A stretch of 64,000 nucleotides of DNA from Tremella fuciformis (lineage: Eukaryota; Basidiomycota; Tremellomycetes; Tremellales; Tremellaceae): NCBI GenBank assembly GCA_032768795.1, contig CP136490.1:2046001-2110000 (forward strand), written 5' to 3'. Position numbers and translations under genes: made by a program. Within the stretch, counting starts at the first letter, position 1; each line of letters starts with the position of its first letter. Under the pieces are notes generated by a model. That model did no database searches. It was not told the DNA's origin and saw only the letters and a program-made list of their open reading frames with translations. This document shows positions 1 through 15,621 of this stretch, one piece after another.

Positions 1-1196
1 TAGGCGTAGCTCTTGTCCCAACCCTCTGGCTGCGAGCAAGCCATGACGATTTCATGCAGTGCGACGGTTCGCAGAAAACCCAGAGAGGTCTTGACACTCT
101 CCAGGAAGAGGGCTATTCGTCGGTCAGAGCCAGCACATTGACTAGGGGACTAGACGTACAGATGTAGATGACATGAATGCGGCCGCCCCAGACGGACTTG
201 AGCAGGCCCCACTGGGTGACTTTCTCATTGGAGCCAATGCCGTGGCGATCGGCTTCGACTCCTGCATTCCTTACGTGCGTTTCAAGCTCGGGCAAGTCGT
301 TGATATTCAACTGATCGACCTCGAGGGACCGCCGTGCAAGGCTGGTGAGCTATGTCGTCAGCCAAGGCGACCTAGAGAGCACGGCCAAGAGGGTGGTGAA
401 TGACTCACGTAAGTCAGAAAGACAAAGTTGAGCAAGGAACAGTTGGTGTAGTCGAAAACGTTCTGCTCTGGTTCACGCCGGGCTCCTAGGAACTCATCAG
501 GAGCGTCATTCAGCTTGATCTGAGGGATTGTCTCGGCCTCCTTGTTGATACCAAATCCAGTGGGAAGTCTCATGCGGTGCGCATGAAGCTTGGGACCACG
601 ACGTATGGTCCCGGCTGCAGCCATGGCAAGTACCAAACACACCGCTCGGGCGCATTTGGCGTAGAATATGTTGTTCGCTGTCGGCGGGGGCGACTGGTGG
701 GTCACGATGAGATGTGCGATCCATGGGGCCGGATGAAAGAGGAGCAGCAAGAGGTTGCCGTAGAAAGTCGCATAGCACAATGTGCGATGGAGGTTGAGAT
801 GTTCCAGAGGGGCCAGACGGCTGACGTTCCGCGACACAGGTCGGAACAGGCTCAAAGTGTAGATTAAGCACAGTACCACCTTTGCGGTCAGCTGATCCTC
901 AGGCGAGAGAGCCCACTTACCAAGGTCGCTACCCCGCCAACGCTGAGGATCTTTTCGCCGAGCACAACGCCCTTGATGCCATCTTCATGGTCACCGAAGA
1001 CTAGCAGTGCACACATGACCTCTGTAGCGAGTACCAGCAGTAGTGCCGGCCCAAGCAAGAGCTTCTTGCGCCGGACATGGTGCAGAAAAGAGTCCACATG
1101 AATCGGTACGTCGACATTCGGGTCATCGTCGTCTGCGTCGACTTCCGGCGGCGGCGAGACGAGCAGGGTGGAAGTTTCGGATGGTGGAAGGGACAT
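1..1196 (-). CDS. ABCC (MRP-type) ABC transporter, N-terminal part, cut by window edge
   Basis: This is the 5' part of a multidrug-resistance-protein-type ABC exporter. It starts at the ATG at 1196 and leaves the window at base 1. Exon 1 (about 1196-920) has an acidic N-terminus and a first hydrophobic helix. The next exon (about 870-405) has further membrane helices and then a soluble stretch with RRGPKLHAH and NVFDYTNCSLLNFVFLTYV. After an intron it continues with INDLPELETHVRNAG and on to the edge without stops. The landmarks match the complete neighbour at 1594-7226 (RRGPKMAYEP, NVFDRANCALFDFCLLTYV), so the two are tandem paralogues. No nucleotide-binding domain lies inside the window, so the ABCC assignment rests on this similarity. 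The substrate is unknown. Vacuolar or plasma membrane location is inference. Confidence 0.8.
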
Positions 1197-1253
1197 GATT
1201 GGTAGTTGGACGCCGGCGAGGTTGCATTCTCTGCGTCAGAGGGAGGGAAGGGG

Positions 1254-1268
1254 TGCTTATAAGGGGTG
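1254..1268 (-). promoter_or_regulatory. Putative TATA box of the left ABC transporter
   Basis: On the minus strand the stretch reads CCTTATAAGC, about 60 bp upstream of the ATG at 1196. The whole 397-bp gap 1197-1593 between the two transporters holds only this candidate promoter and the 3' flank of the downstream paralogue. I see no gene in it. Confidence 0.35.
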
Positions 1269-1593
1269 GGGGCGACAGGCGCGAAGGATCATTGCGAGAT
1301 GTTCCTTTCACTTCCAGGAAGAGCTGTGACACGCGTATTTCCCCTTTGTTGAGCTGCTACCGAGAAGGCTCAATGACAGGATGCCATCAGCGCTGCGAGA
1401 TCAGCAGTACGAGGATCAGATCTTGAAGGATCTAGCTGGAAATGCTGGAAGACAAAGACAATAGTCAAGTTGAGATGATGACGATGTGAGTGGAGGGCAA
1501 AGTCGTTATCTTATCGAGCATTTCACAACTAGTTACTCTAACTACATTCGCATCTAAGATATGTTATGTCTAATCGTAACTAGTTGTTGCTGC

Positions 1594-7226
<5,633 letters not shown>

Positions 7227-7556
7227 TGTATATGGTTTGTGGGGCGTGAGAACGTCAAAAGTCGTCAGATATACGCAAATTTGAGCTTTCTGATCGGTTC
7301 TCGACTTGCTTTATCCTATCTCCCAGTGCTCGGGACCACAAGACACCCTTTGATCCTGCGGCTTCGCGATTCCACTGCTTTGTATGCGTACCTTTGTCGG
7401 ACAAGGAAGATCATCGGGCAAAGGACCTGCCATGTCAGGAGAGGGCTGATCAGTGGGTCGGACATAGCCTGGTGATAGACATCACCGACAGACAGACCGC
7501 GATGTATGCACACACGCGAGTGGGCGCAAGTGCTTTTCCTATGCGATGTATGCATT
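7227..7556. other. Intergenic region, no gene seen
   Basis: This 330-bp gap separates the start of the ABC transporter from the stop of MIC60. It should hold the transporter promoter and the MIC60 3' end. I see no open frame with coding character and no RNA gene. Confidence 0.5.
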
Positions 7557-9934
7557 CTAGACCAGTAGGAGCGAGCTGAGGGTGGCCTCTGTCGCAACAA
7601 TCTGCCTGTTAGCCCTGCCGAGTACACTATCCGCTTCGGCCTCGTCGGTGATGCGATCTCATCGGTGATGACTCACTTCTAGCGCCTGTTGTACTTCCAA
7701 CCTCCGCCGTGCTTCTCTCAACCAGTCCTGAGCCAGCTTGCCCGGCCACCCTTTCAGTGTGTTGACTTCCCTAGCGGCACCGTCTAGATCCTTCTCCCCG
7801 AGACACCATTCAGCCCGTGCCAGGACGCTGCCCACGTCGCTACCCTCCGTCACACTAGCCTTCGGTTGGAACATGATTTTGCTGATGGTCGCCGAGGCTA
7901 CGTGAGATGCAACACCGGCTTGTTCGGGAGCGGGAACCAGGGAGACGGAGTGGACGCGCGGGGAGACAGAGTTGCTGAACCAAGAAGACAGGGCTGCGAA
8001 GGATTTGATGCCGCTCGAAGCGATACCAGACTCTTCGAGCTGATCAAGAGCGGACGCAACGACGGTGCCTTCCAGTGAGAGCGATTTGAGTACGCGAAGT
8101 TCGTCCTCGAAGGCGGCATCACCTGCATCCGCTTTGTTCTGCACCGCTCGTAGGGCTGACCACATCTTGTGCGTTCGTACGTTTTCATCCAGAGTGGCGG
8201 AGTTGTCCAAGGTAACGCGCTCAAGCTGCTTCAGAGACGTGCTCAAGTGGTCGAGTTTGGCAAGACGACCCCCACGCTCCGTTTCGACTTGTGACTTGAT
8301 CGATCGCAGCCATCTTCTCTGGAGCTCGATACCTTGAGAGACGACTTCCTCTCGCAGCCTAGGGTTTCAGCTGAAGAACGGATGTCTGATAGCTTACCTC
8401 TGCTCGATGCCCTTACGTTGAGACTCCAGTTCGGTCTCGAGAGCTTTGCGCCAGTCGTCCACCATACCCTGTCTCTCCTTCTCCCAGCTCTCCTTCAGAC
8501 CCTGCTCGCCCTTCAAGCGTTCAGCGTCCTTCGACTGAAGAACCGATTGGAATTCGGCTGTCTTCTCGCTGATCGTCCTCTCCAGGCGCTCCTTCTCGGT
8601 CTTTTTGACCTCAGCCAAGCGAGTGCTAAGAGCGGATAGGTCGTCCTGAGCCTTTGTCAAGATGCCGCCAGCCTCGGAACTGGCGGCAGTGGTGGTCGAG
8701 GCAAGGGACGAGGTAAGAGAGTCGATGGTGGACGCGAGTTGAGAGATGATGGGCTCCTCAGCGGCGAACTCCTTGACCTTGGGAACCAGAAGAGGGAGGG
8801 TTTTCGGGGCCGAATCTTCACCCTTGACGGGTTTCGGAGGCGGAGCAATGTAGTATCCGGGAGGGGGCTCAAAGCCAAGAGGAAGAGTGCCTTTGTAGAC
8901 CTCTTTACCCTCGTATGATGGGCCTTGCGGCTTGACGGTCTCCGGTCGGAGCTCGCGAGGTCGTTGGGTATCAGGCAGCACACGAGGTCCACCAACAGCC
9001 TGGTCAACCTTCTCAAGGGCCTCTCCAGCTTTCTGCTCGGCTTTCCCCAGGGCCCGCTCGGCCTCCCGGACGATACCCTCGACGCCGTCGGAGAAGTTGA
9101 AGGGGACCTCCTTGGTCGCCTGGGTGACCTTCGCAGCGGTATCTTGAGCGGCGGCGACGGCTTTGTCCTTGAGATCAGTGGCCTTGTCTTTGACCTCGAT
9201 CGCCTTCTCCTTGACTGCCGTCACCGCTCTGGAGGTCTCCTTCTCTGCCTTAGACGACTCCTTGGTGACCGCCTTCTTCGCCTCCTCCGCCTTGGCCTTA
9301 GCGGCCGCAGAGGCCTGCTTGACCTTTGCCTCTGCTTCCGCCCTGGCCTTCTGAGCCTGAGTCACCACTTCAGTCTTGACCTCTTTCGCCTTGGCCTCGA
9401 CCTTCTGGGCAGTGGTCTGAGGCGGCTGCTCCCCTTTGGCCCACTGGATAGTCTCGACCGCCTTTCGGCTCACGGTGCCATAGCCAAAGCTCTGCCAGTC
9501 GTGCTCGTCCGCGTAGTCGGCCACGAACTCTCCGCCAGGAAAGTTGGTAGTGAAGAAGTCCCTGTAAGCCTCGTAGTGCGTCGAGAGCCAGCCAGACGTG
9601 GGGTAGAAGACGAGCACACCAAGTGCGGTGTAGAGAAGGATACGGCGGAAAACACGGCGTTGGCGAGGCGGAGGGGGAGGAGGTGTGGGCGGGATGGCGG
9701 TGTTTCCGACGGGGGTAGGGTTCGTGATGACCACCGGCCTGACGGGCTGAGCACCGACAGCAGCCGCAGGAGCTCCGTCTGCGACAATCGGCCTCGGACC
9801 GGCGGGAGGAATGGGTCCCGGAGGAGTCGCCAGCAGCTGGCTGTCAGCTTTCTCACCCCGCCGAAATTGTGACTGACCCTTCGCTGCAAAAGCGGACGGG
9901 CGCTGCGGGCGTTGGCGAGCCTCAGCGCCTGCAT
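7557..9934 (-). CDS. MIC60: MICOS subunit Mic60 (mitofilin)
   Basis: This gene encodes the core MICOS protein of the mitochondrial inner membrane, which builds crista junctions. I place the start at the ATG at 9934. It gives a classic matrix presequence, MQALRLANARSARPLLQRR, followed by a 41-nt intron (5' GTCAGT, 3' CTGACAGCCAG) that restores the long downstream frame at LLATPPGP. The next elements are a proline-rich linker, one membrane span (RRILLYTALGVLVF), a long Lys/Ala/Glu-rich coiled coil (about 9480-9050) and the conserved C-terminal mitofilin domain (LREEVV, ERGGRLAKLD, then the helix ending in LEVQQALE). A further intron lies at about 8394-8350. A last intron (GTGAGT...CTAACAG) leads to a final exon, IVATEATLSSLLLV, and a TAG at 7557. 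A longer continuous frame reaches 10133, but it overlaps the URM1 start and lacks a presequence. Confidence 0.93.
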
Positions 9935-10131
9935 GTCGCCTTTTGAATGCGAGGATTGTAGAGGGAAAAGGGCAAAGACGGACGAATGGGAGAGATGAAT
10001 GACGGAACAGAGAGGGGCGAGCGGGAGTTTCCGCCGGTGAACGGTTAGTGGACCGTGGGAAAGCGACGAGCAAGGTCCAAAAGATGACGAGCGCCGAGGT
10101 TTTGGCGAGCATTCGACTCATCCCAGGCAAC
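9935..10131. promoter_or_regulatory. Divergent MIC60/URM1 promoter
   Basis: About 197 bp separate the chosen MIC60 start (minus strand) from the URM1 start (plus strand), so both genes must be driven from here. I see no clear TATA box. The region is pyrimidine-rich on the minus strand. Confidence 0.5.
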
Positions 10132-10678
10132 ATGGCAGCAGTGACACAGACATCAAGTGCGGCAGCACCGGCACTGAACGGTGAGACTCAGTCGAACGGT
10201 CTCGGATATGCTGGGCAGAGTGCATCGGAGGCAGGACCATCTAAGCCGCGGACTGTCAAAACCGAGGACGAGTTGGAGATCCACATCGAGTTTGGGTACG
10301 TTGGACGCCCGTTGAATGGTGATGCTGACAGGCCAGCGGCGGCTTGCATCTCCTCTTCTCGCAGCAGCCGAAGCATACCGTTCGCATCCCGCGCAACATA
10401 CTAGAAAGCGATCCGCCCGAGGTGGCAAATATGAGGTATCTGGTCAAATGGCTCAAGGGGAATCTCCTGAGCGAGAGGGTAGAAATGTTCGGTGAGGGTG
10501 ATAGCATGTGAGCAATCAGATACCATTGAGGATCTCAGGGGATGAAACTGATAGTCGCAGACGACCAGGGATTCTGGTGCTCATCAACGAGGCTGACTGG
10601 GAGCTGGAGGGGGAGCTGGATTACGAGCTCAAGGACGGAGACGAGGTCGTCTTCATTTCGACATTACACGGAGGCTAG
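10132..10678 (+). CDS. URM1: Ubiquitin-related modifier 1
   Basis: Urm1 is a ubiquitin-fold sulfur carrier for tRNA wobble-uridine thiolation and a protein modifier. It is activated by Uba4 at its C-terminal diglycine. Three exons are needed. Exon 1 ends EIHIEFG. A 41-nt intron (GTACGT...CTGACAGGCCAG) joins [19 protein letters not shown] second intron (GTGAGC...CTGATAGTCGCAG) joins [19 protein letters not shown]. The protein ends FISTLHGG directly before TAG, the diagnostic Urm1 terminus. Compared with the roughly 100-residue yeast protein there are some 45 extra N-terminal residues, rich in Ala, Ser and Gly, before the ubiquitin fold. An optional in-frame intron of 54 nt (GTGAGA...GGAGGCAG, about 10181-10234) would shorten this tail. 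Confidence 0.95.
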
Positions 10679-11254
10679 ATGCGACCGGCTGTGTCATGTG
10701 CCCTGTTGGGAGCCATCGGGTTTCCCAATGTCAATGTCCATGTCACGAACTAATGGGGGTGGATTATAAGCAACACTCGTTTCATGCGAAACCCCGGCAT
10801 CGACGATGCTGTCCACTGACCTGAAAGGGTCGAGACATAATGCAATTGGCAGCAACCACAAGGATCCTCTTCTGAGCAGGCGCACCCTATCGTTATTCTA
10901 TCGACGACCGAGTGGGTCCCTGGCCGCCAACGCAACCCCCCTTCGTACCCGGACAGGCGGTTTATTGCGAGACCGCCAGTCAAGGGAGCGTTCCGAGGCA
11001 GAGAAGGAGTACGCGTTGGGCACATGCGTTCTGACACGCATTGGAACGTCGTGATGCGGACGTGCTCAATGCAGCTGTCAAAAACGGACAAAGGAGTCGA
11101 GCGAGCAATTGAGGGGTCGCTTCCCTGCGGTCATGCTGGCATCCCAGGCTTGCCTTTCTGCTCCCTCTCTCCCTCTTTATTCCATCAACTGGACCGCCTC
11201 ACCGCCAACAACGACACGTGAGCTCTATCTATAAGGGTGCGTAACCTCCATAGG
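10679..11254. other. Intergenic region
   Basis: There are 576 bp between URM1 and the first orphan gene. No convincing coding frame or RNA gene is seen. A TATA-like CTATAAG sits at 11229-11235, only about 20 bp before the next ATG. That is closer than in the related genes downstream and would predict a very short or absent 5' UTR. Confidence 0.4.
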
Positions 11255-11785
11255 ATGAGCTCCTCGTACACCCCAACCGTGGTAATGGTACCCGATCGAT
11301 CCGGGACTTTCATGATGTTTCCCGCGGTGACCATCGACGGTCAGTTCTGCGACGAACCAGCCGCGGAGGCAGAAATGAGCATTGCCGCCGCTATTGTCGA
11401 CAAGACGCAGAAGATCAGCGCAGACTGGGACCTCGATGAGCCTAAAAGATTGCAACAAGTCGTGGACGAGGCGCGCGCCATGATTTCGGCTAACAAGGAG
11501 TGGAGTGGTGCTTCGTTCAGGTTCTTTCCTGACTACGCCTGCTGGACTGACACCAAAAAGGCTGACCTCGAAACTCGCGCAATGGCGATGACGGCTCAAG
11601 GATCTACCGACTGGGTGCAGGAATCTCATGCTCCGCCCTCTTACGAGGAGGCGTGTGGGTATGAGACCTCGTCAACCTCATCCTGTGCGGCAAATGATGA
11701 TCAGGATCGCTTGACGGGTGTCGAGCTGGCGGAGGGCGAGGAGTCCAATGCTGACAGCATCGCTGACTGGCGCTTCCCTAACTAG
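11255..11785 (+). CDS. Orphan family 1 protein, copy 1
   Basis: This is a single-exon gene of about 176 codons. I do not recognise it. The N-terminal half carries the motif shared by this row of genes: YTPTVVMVP, an acidic/Gly turn, TFMMFPAVTIDGQFCDE, then a helix IAAAIVDKTQKI and a second helix RLQQVVDEARAMI ending in WSGASFRFF. This looks like a small alpha/beta domain of about 95 residues. The C-terminal half is low complexity (SHAPPSYEEA, acidic and Ser-rich) and includes a PPSY motif of the kind WW domains or Nedd4 ligases bind. There is no signal peptide or membrane span. The next gene downstream is its closest relative. The start was set at the first ATG (11255). Function unknown. Confidence 0.7.
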   Translation: MSSSYTPTVVMVPDRSGTFMMFPAVTIDGQFCDEPAAEAEMSIAAAIVDKTQKISADWDLDEPKRLQQVVDEARAMISANKEWSGASFRFFPDYACWTDTKKADLETRAMAMTAQGSTDWVQESHAPPSYEEACGYETSSTSSCAANDDQDRLTGVELAEGEESNADSIADWRFPN

Positions 11786-12272
11786 GGTGAATTGCCGTAT
11801 CACACTTGACATGAATCATCCGCGGGAAACCGTCCGTACTCTTCTAACGAGCGTAGGTGATGTCATGTCGCACTCATCTGTATGAGCTGTTCAGAAGCGG
11901 GCGACTTGGCCCTTTCTCCCTCCGCGCGGTCAAGCTGTCTTCTCCTAGCCGCTGTGGCCCGCCCACCTTTCAGGCGGTACGTATATTGGCGTGGACAATA
12001 CGAGCGGACTGTCGTCGCAAACATCATCATCACCTCGTGAAAGTGGACCAGCGGATTTCGCCATCGGTATTTATCGAAACACAGATCCCAAGGGGAGATA
12101 TCCTTTGACTTGGCCTGGATCCGCTCGAATTGGTACACGTCTCGCTCGTTCATGTGAGACAGAGGAGGCAGTAATGACCAGGAACAGCTCCTCGTGGCTC
12201 TGGTCCCAATGGCCTATTAAGTCTCCCCCTCCACGTCCTGTCCATGTCCCTACACCGAACAACACAACAGTC
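11786..12272. promoter_or_regulatory. Promoter region of orphan family 1 copy 2
   Basis: This 487-bp gap continues in frame with the next gene for part of its length, but that part has no family similarity. A TATA-like CTATTAAG lies at about 12213-12220, some 55 bp before the ATG, followed by a pyrimidine- and CAAC-rich leader. I treat it as promoter and 5' UTR. Confidence 0.4.
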
Positions 12273-13073
12273 ATGAGCAGCTACACCGGGATCAGCTATG
12301 ATTACCAGCCCACCGTGGTTGTGATCCCCAGCGCCGACGGCACCTTCCAGCTCTTTCCCACCGTCACCGCCGGCGGCTCTTTCTGCGACGATCTGGCTGG
12401 CGATGATCAGCTGCAGATTGCCCATGCAATCGTCGACCGCGCAAGCAGCATCCCGCTCAACTGGAATGTCGATCAGCAGCAGAGGATGCACGAAGCTGTC
12501 AGCGACATCCAGGGCTTGATCGGCCGCAAGAAGGGATGGCGCGGGGCCACGGTCATGACCTTCAACAACCCCGATACGTACACCGAGGCGTATCAAAGTC
12601 AGCTGGCCGCTCGCGCAGATGCCATGGCGGCGGAGGAGGCGTTGGCAGAGCAGGCTCGTCAGGAGGCTCACCGGCAAGAGCAGAGCGAGCGACGTAGTCA
12701 CATAATTAGCCAGTCGGCCGCGGGGCGATACAACTCGGACGACTACAACAGCCAAGCAGCGGTCCATCCTCGACACCTGCCCAGACAGCAAGGTAGACCT
12801 CGACGTCAAGATTCGATCCATGCCATCTCACCGACGGGCTCCTTGCCCTCCTACGACCAGCACTTTTATCATCAACCCGCCAGCCATGACACGTATGTCG
12901 GTGGACCGTCTTATGGGCCTCCTGCAAGTGGCGCCTCGCAACGCCCGTCTCTTGCTTTGGAGCCGGTGGAGACGACGCAGTGGGATACCAATAGCGGTGG
13001 AATGACCAGTACCGCTCCTCCCCCGTGGGATGCACACTTTCAGAATTTCGAGGGAGATGATATAGGGCAGTAA
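12273..13073 (+). CDS. Orphan family 1 protein, copy 2
   Basis: This is a single-exon gene of about 266 codons whose function I do not recognise. The N-terminal domain parallels copy 1 residue by residue: YQPTVVVIPSADGTFQLFP, VTAGGSFCDD, IAHAIVDRASSI, a helix with MHEAVSDIQGLIG, then WRGATVMTF. After it comes a charged helix (AEEALAEQARQEAHRQEQSE) and a long disordered Ser/Pro/Gln/His-rich tail with PSYDQHF and APPPWDAHF. The frame is open 94 codons further upstream, but that part has no family similarity, so I chose the ATG at 12273. The tail is much longer than in copy 1, so the paralogues differ mainly by C-terminal extension. Likely cytosolic or nuclear, with no secretion signal. Confidence 0.7.
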   Translation: MSSYTGISYDYQPTVVVIPSADGTFQLFPTVTAGGSFCDDLAGDDQLQIAHAIVDRASSIPLNWNVDQQQRMHEAVSDIQGLIGRKKGWRGATVMTFNNPDTYTEAYQSQLAARADAMAAEEALAEQARQEAHRQEQSERRSHIISQSAAGRYNSDDYNSQAAVHPRHLPRQQGRPRRQDSIHAISPTGSLPSYDQHFYHQPASHDTYVGGPSYGPPASGASQRPSLALEPVETTQWDTNSGGMTSTAPPPWDAHFQNFEGDDIGQ

Positions 13074-13443
13074 CGCACCTTTGAACGAACAGTCTAATGC
13101 ATGCTCACGGCACATCGATGCGCCATCCAGCTTTGTGTGAGCGTCAAAAGGGTACCCTCCATCTCCTAAGTGCGATGTGAATGATCATAACAGAGCGGGA
13201 CGATTGCGACCTCTTCGCTCGGGGCACCAGCTGCGTCATGAGAGGTTGTCTGAGCGGTCACTCAATTATCTTCCATCACTGTACAAAGGATACCTCGCTA
13301 CAACAAGCTTCTCGTGTGCGAAGGGAATGTGGAATCCTTGCCCTACAACATCTCAAACAAAGCACAGCTCGCCCTCGTATCCGCTCTTCCCAACCTCATA
13401 TTACGGAATTCAGTCTCTTTGGCTACCTCACTCGTGCCACAGA

Positions 13444-14262
13444 ATGAACCCGACTCAAGAAAACCCACACGGCTCTTACACGTCCGATGTCCCTGGAGCT
13501 GGGTCTGCAGTCACCAAAACGTCGAGGCGCTCTGCCAAATCTGCCAACAAGTCTCCATACATGCCAACTGTAGCTGTTCACCCGAAAGGTGAACAGGTCT
13601 CAGAACAAGAGGGGGATGAGAGCGGCGAAGGCGTCGAATTGCTGCCAGCACTCACTGTGTGGAAAAGCCAGGGTGATCTGCAGCTCGTCGCTAACGCAGA
13701 AAGCCCCGGAGTCCACAGCCTCGCCATAGCCTTGGTCTCATTTTCAGAGGAGCACGCAGAGTCTGCATGGCGAGCATCCTCAGCGGAAAAGCTAACACAC
13801 CGATTAAAGGCTGTCAGGAAGGCGATAGGCCGCAAGATCGAAAACAAAAAACCTTTCAAAGACGCACAGGTCTTGATATTCAGCAGCCAATCGGCTTTCA
13901 ACAATCGCTTCAGTATGGACACAGGCGGCTTGGTATCTACCGATCCCGACCCCACGCTGGTCGACCCCAGCGCCTACGGGACGACACCTGAAGACGTCGT
14001 TAGAACCTACCCCACGGCGGCTTCGGTGTCCAGGGTACCCCAGCAGATACAGTATGCGAAGTCATACACTATCCTTGATGTCGGAGGTCGAGCAGACCCG
14101 CCCTGGTCTAGTCTTGCTGTGGGGACGCTGCATCGTACGGTGCGCACACAGACGGCTTGGTCGATGACACCGAATGCCGCCGGGACTGCGGTAGTCTCGC
14201 AGCCCGCCCAGGATCCTCTCAACGGCGAGTCCACCGAGGACAATGACACAGCAGACCCTTAG
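13444..14262 (+). CDS. Orphan family 1 protein, divergent copy 3
   Basis: This is a single-exon gene of about 272 codons, unrecognised. The start at 13444 gives MNPTQENPHGSYTSDVPGAG. The motif YMPTVAVHP appears near residue 40, followed after an acidic insert by VELLPALTVWKSQGDLQLVA and helices matching the family layout (VHSLAIALVSFSEE; HRLKAVRKAIGRKI), ending KDAQVLIFSSQSAF. Spacing is longer than in copies 1 and 2 because of an insert (EQEGDESGEG). The C-terminal third is Ser/Thr/Pro-rich and probably disordered. The upstream gap 13074-13443 shows no other gene. Membership of the family is inferred from motif order and is less certain than for copies 1 and 2. Confidence 0.6.
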   Translation: MNPTQENPHGSYTSDVPGAGSAVTKTSRRSAKSANKSPYMPTVAVHPKGEQVSEQEGDESGEGVELLPALTVWKSQGDLQLVANAESPGVHSLAIALVSFSEEHAESAWRASSAEKLTHRLKAVRKAIGRKIENKKPFKDAQVLIFSSQSAFNNRFSMDTGGLVSTDPDPTLVDPSAYGTTPEDVVRTYPTAASVSRVPQQIQYAKSYTILDVGGRADPPWSSLAVGTLHRTVRTQTAWSMTPNAAGTAVVSQPAQDPLNGESTEDNDTADP

Positions 14263-14977
14263 AGCAAGCTGTGGAACACAGTAGCGATCTGACGCGGGCA
14301 TCCACTGAGTTCGCAGATGTCAAATGCTAGCCGCAAGAGCCTCGAGCTGTCCCGAAACGTAATGATTTCTGTTGATCAATGGTATGCATCTCATGCACCA
14401 AAACTCACTCAGGAGGGAGTAGCTGAGTGTGTCCTTTTGACATTTACTCGCTGTAGGGCACTTCTCGAGACACGCGGCGCAGGAGCGGTCCGTGCGCCCG
14501 GATCCATGCGCAGCAGGATTGCCTCTCTCCCCAGATTCGTACCTAGCGCCCGGTAAAGTTCTAATTCTGCAGCGGCTGCACTAAGCAGGCAGTGCTGAGC
14601 ATTCTCATCTCTTGCTAGCGAAGCCCTCTTCGCCTCACTGTATATATGTGACCCCTCTGACCTCTCTCCAAGCAGAACGAACACCAGGCCGTACCCACCC
14701 ACGAGCCTGGAGCCCTGGCGGAGCGCCTGCTTGACGCTTGCTCCAGCTATGCTTGCTATAGCTCCCGAGATACGCGCAGGTCCTCTTGCTAGCATGCCTG
14801 CGTTTCTGCAAAAGTATCGCGCCTTCGCATAGCTGGTCAAAAGAGAAGTGATCCCGAACACCAGAGGGGCGCGAAGGCCCCGTCGAGAACGCTTCTGAAC
14901 CCTCTTCTGCACCGCATATAACACGACATTCGATTCGCGACTTTATTGCCAACAGCGGTTGCTCTCGACCAAGCAAA
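14263..14977. other. Intergenic region, possibly a decayed copy
   Basis: This 715-bp stretch lies inside the orphan array. Open frames occur on both strands (for example 14409-14924 minus), but none has the family motif or a convincing start. A TATA-like GCATATAACA at about 14914-14923 lies some 60 bp before the next ATG and probably serves it. The spacing of the array would fit a decayed gene here, but I cannot show one. Confidence 0.35.
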
Positions 14978-15397
14978 ATGAGCGCACATTCTACCACCGA
15001 CAATTCCGCGACTTACATCCCTACATTGGTCCTCTACAGAGACGAAGACGGCTCCATCGCGATAGACGCTGCGGTCACGCGCGACGGTGAACTTCTTAGT
15101 GCAACGAGAACGTCAAATACAGCGGCTCGCAAGGCTCATGATGCAGCGGTTAGTTTGTCGCGCAACCTCCCTCTGGTCCTCAAAGGCTCAACAAACCAAG
15201 CGGCCGAAGAACTCAGGTCTAAGCTCAACGAACTCGAGAAGCTCAAGAATAAATTCCAAGTCCTCAGCTTTGGGAGTTATGACGAGTACAACTCATGCTT
15301 CTTGAGGTCTAACGGGGTGAAGATTGTTCGAATTGTAGGTACGCCCACTAGTCGACATAGGGTCTATGGGGTAACGGATGATCACACAAAGAAATGA
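14978..15397 (+). CDS. Orphan family 1 protein, short copy 4
   Basis: This is a single-exon gene of 139 codons that consists almost entirely of the family domain. The layout is ATYIPTLVLYRDEDGSIAID, AVTRDGELLSAT, helix AARKAHDAAVSLSRNL, helix AEELRSKLNELEKLKNKF, then the strand QVLSFGSYDEYNSCF. The low-complexity tail of copies 1-3 is missing, so this copy best defines the minimal domain. It forms a close pair with the gene 225 bp downstream. A TATA-like element lies about 60 bp upstream. No signal peptide, membrane span or known catalytic motif is seen, and function is unknown. Confidence 0.7.
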   Translation: MSAHSTTDNSATYIPTLVLYRDEDGSIAIDAAVTRDGELLSATRTSNTAARKAHDAAVSLSRNLPLVLKGSTNQAAEELRSKLNELEKLKNKFQVLSFGSYDEYNSCFLRSNGVKIVRIVGTPTSRHRVYGVTDDHTKK

Positions 15398-15621
15398 GTC
15401 TTTGACATCTTTAAAGGGCTGCGCTGCATATGCATCATGAGCCACCGTTATGCTGCGCCCTTTCTCTTACGCTGCTGCCGTCTAGCAAGTACACATCTTG
15501 AGTTCGAGCTTCCCACAAAGGATCCCGAGGTCTTCTTGACAGTCCACAACGGCCGCTCAGTCCGCCGGTTGAGTATACTCTCGTTACACTCGTTCGAGAT
15601 CACGAACATTCCTACTGAGCA

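Noticed and set aside
9935..10133. MIC60 start at 10133
   Set aside because: It overlaps the URM1 start, has no presequence, and an intron-based start at 9934 gives a far better mitochondrial N-terminus.
14409..14924. Open frame of 171 codons on the minus strand
   Set aside because: No domain or family motif, composition like non-coding DNA, and it overlaps the promoter of the gene at 14978.
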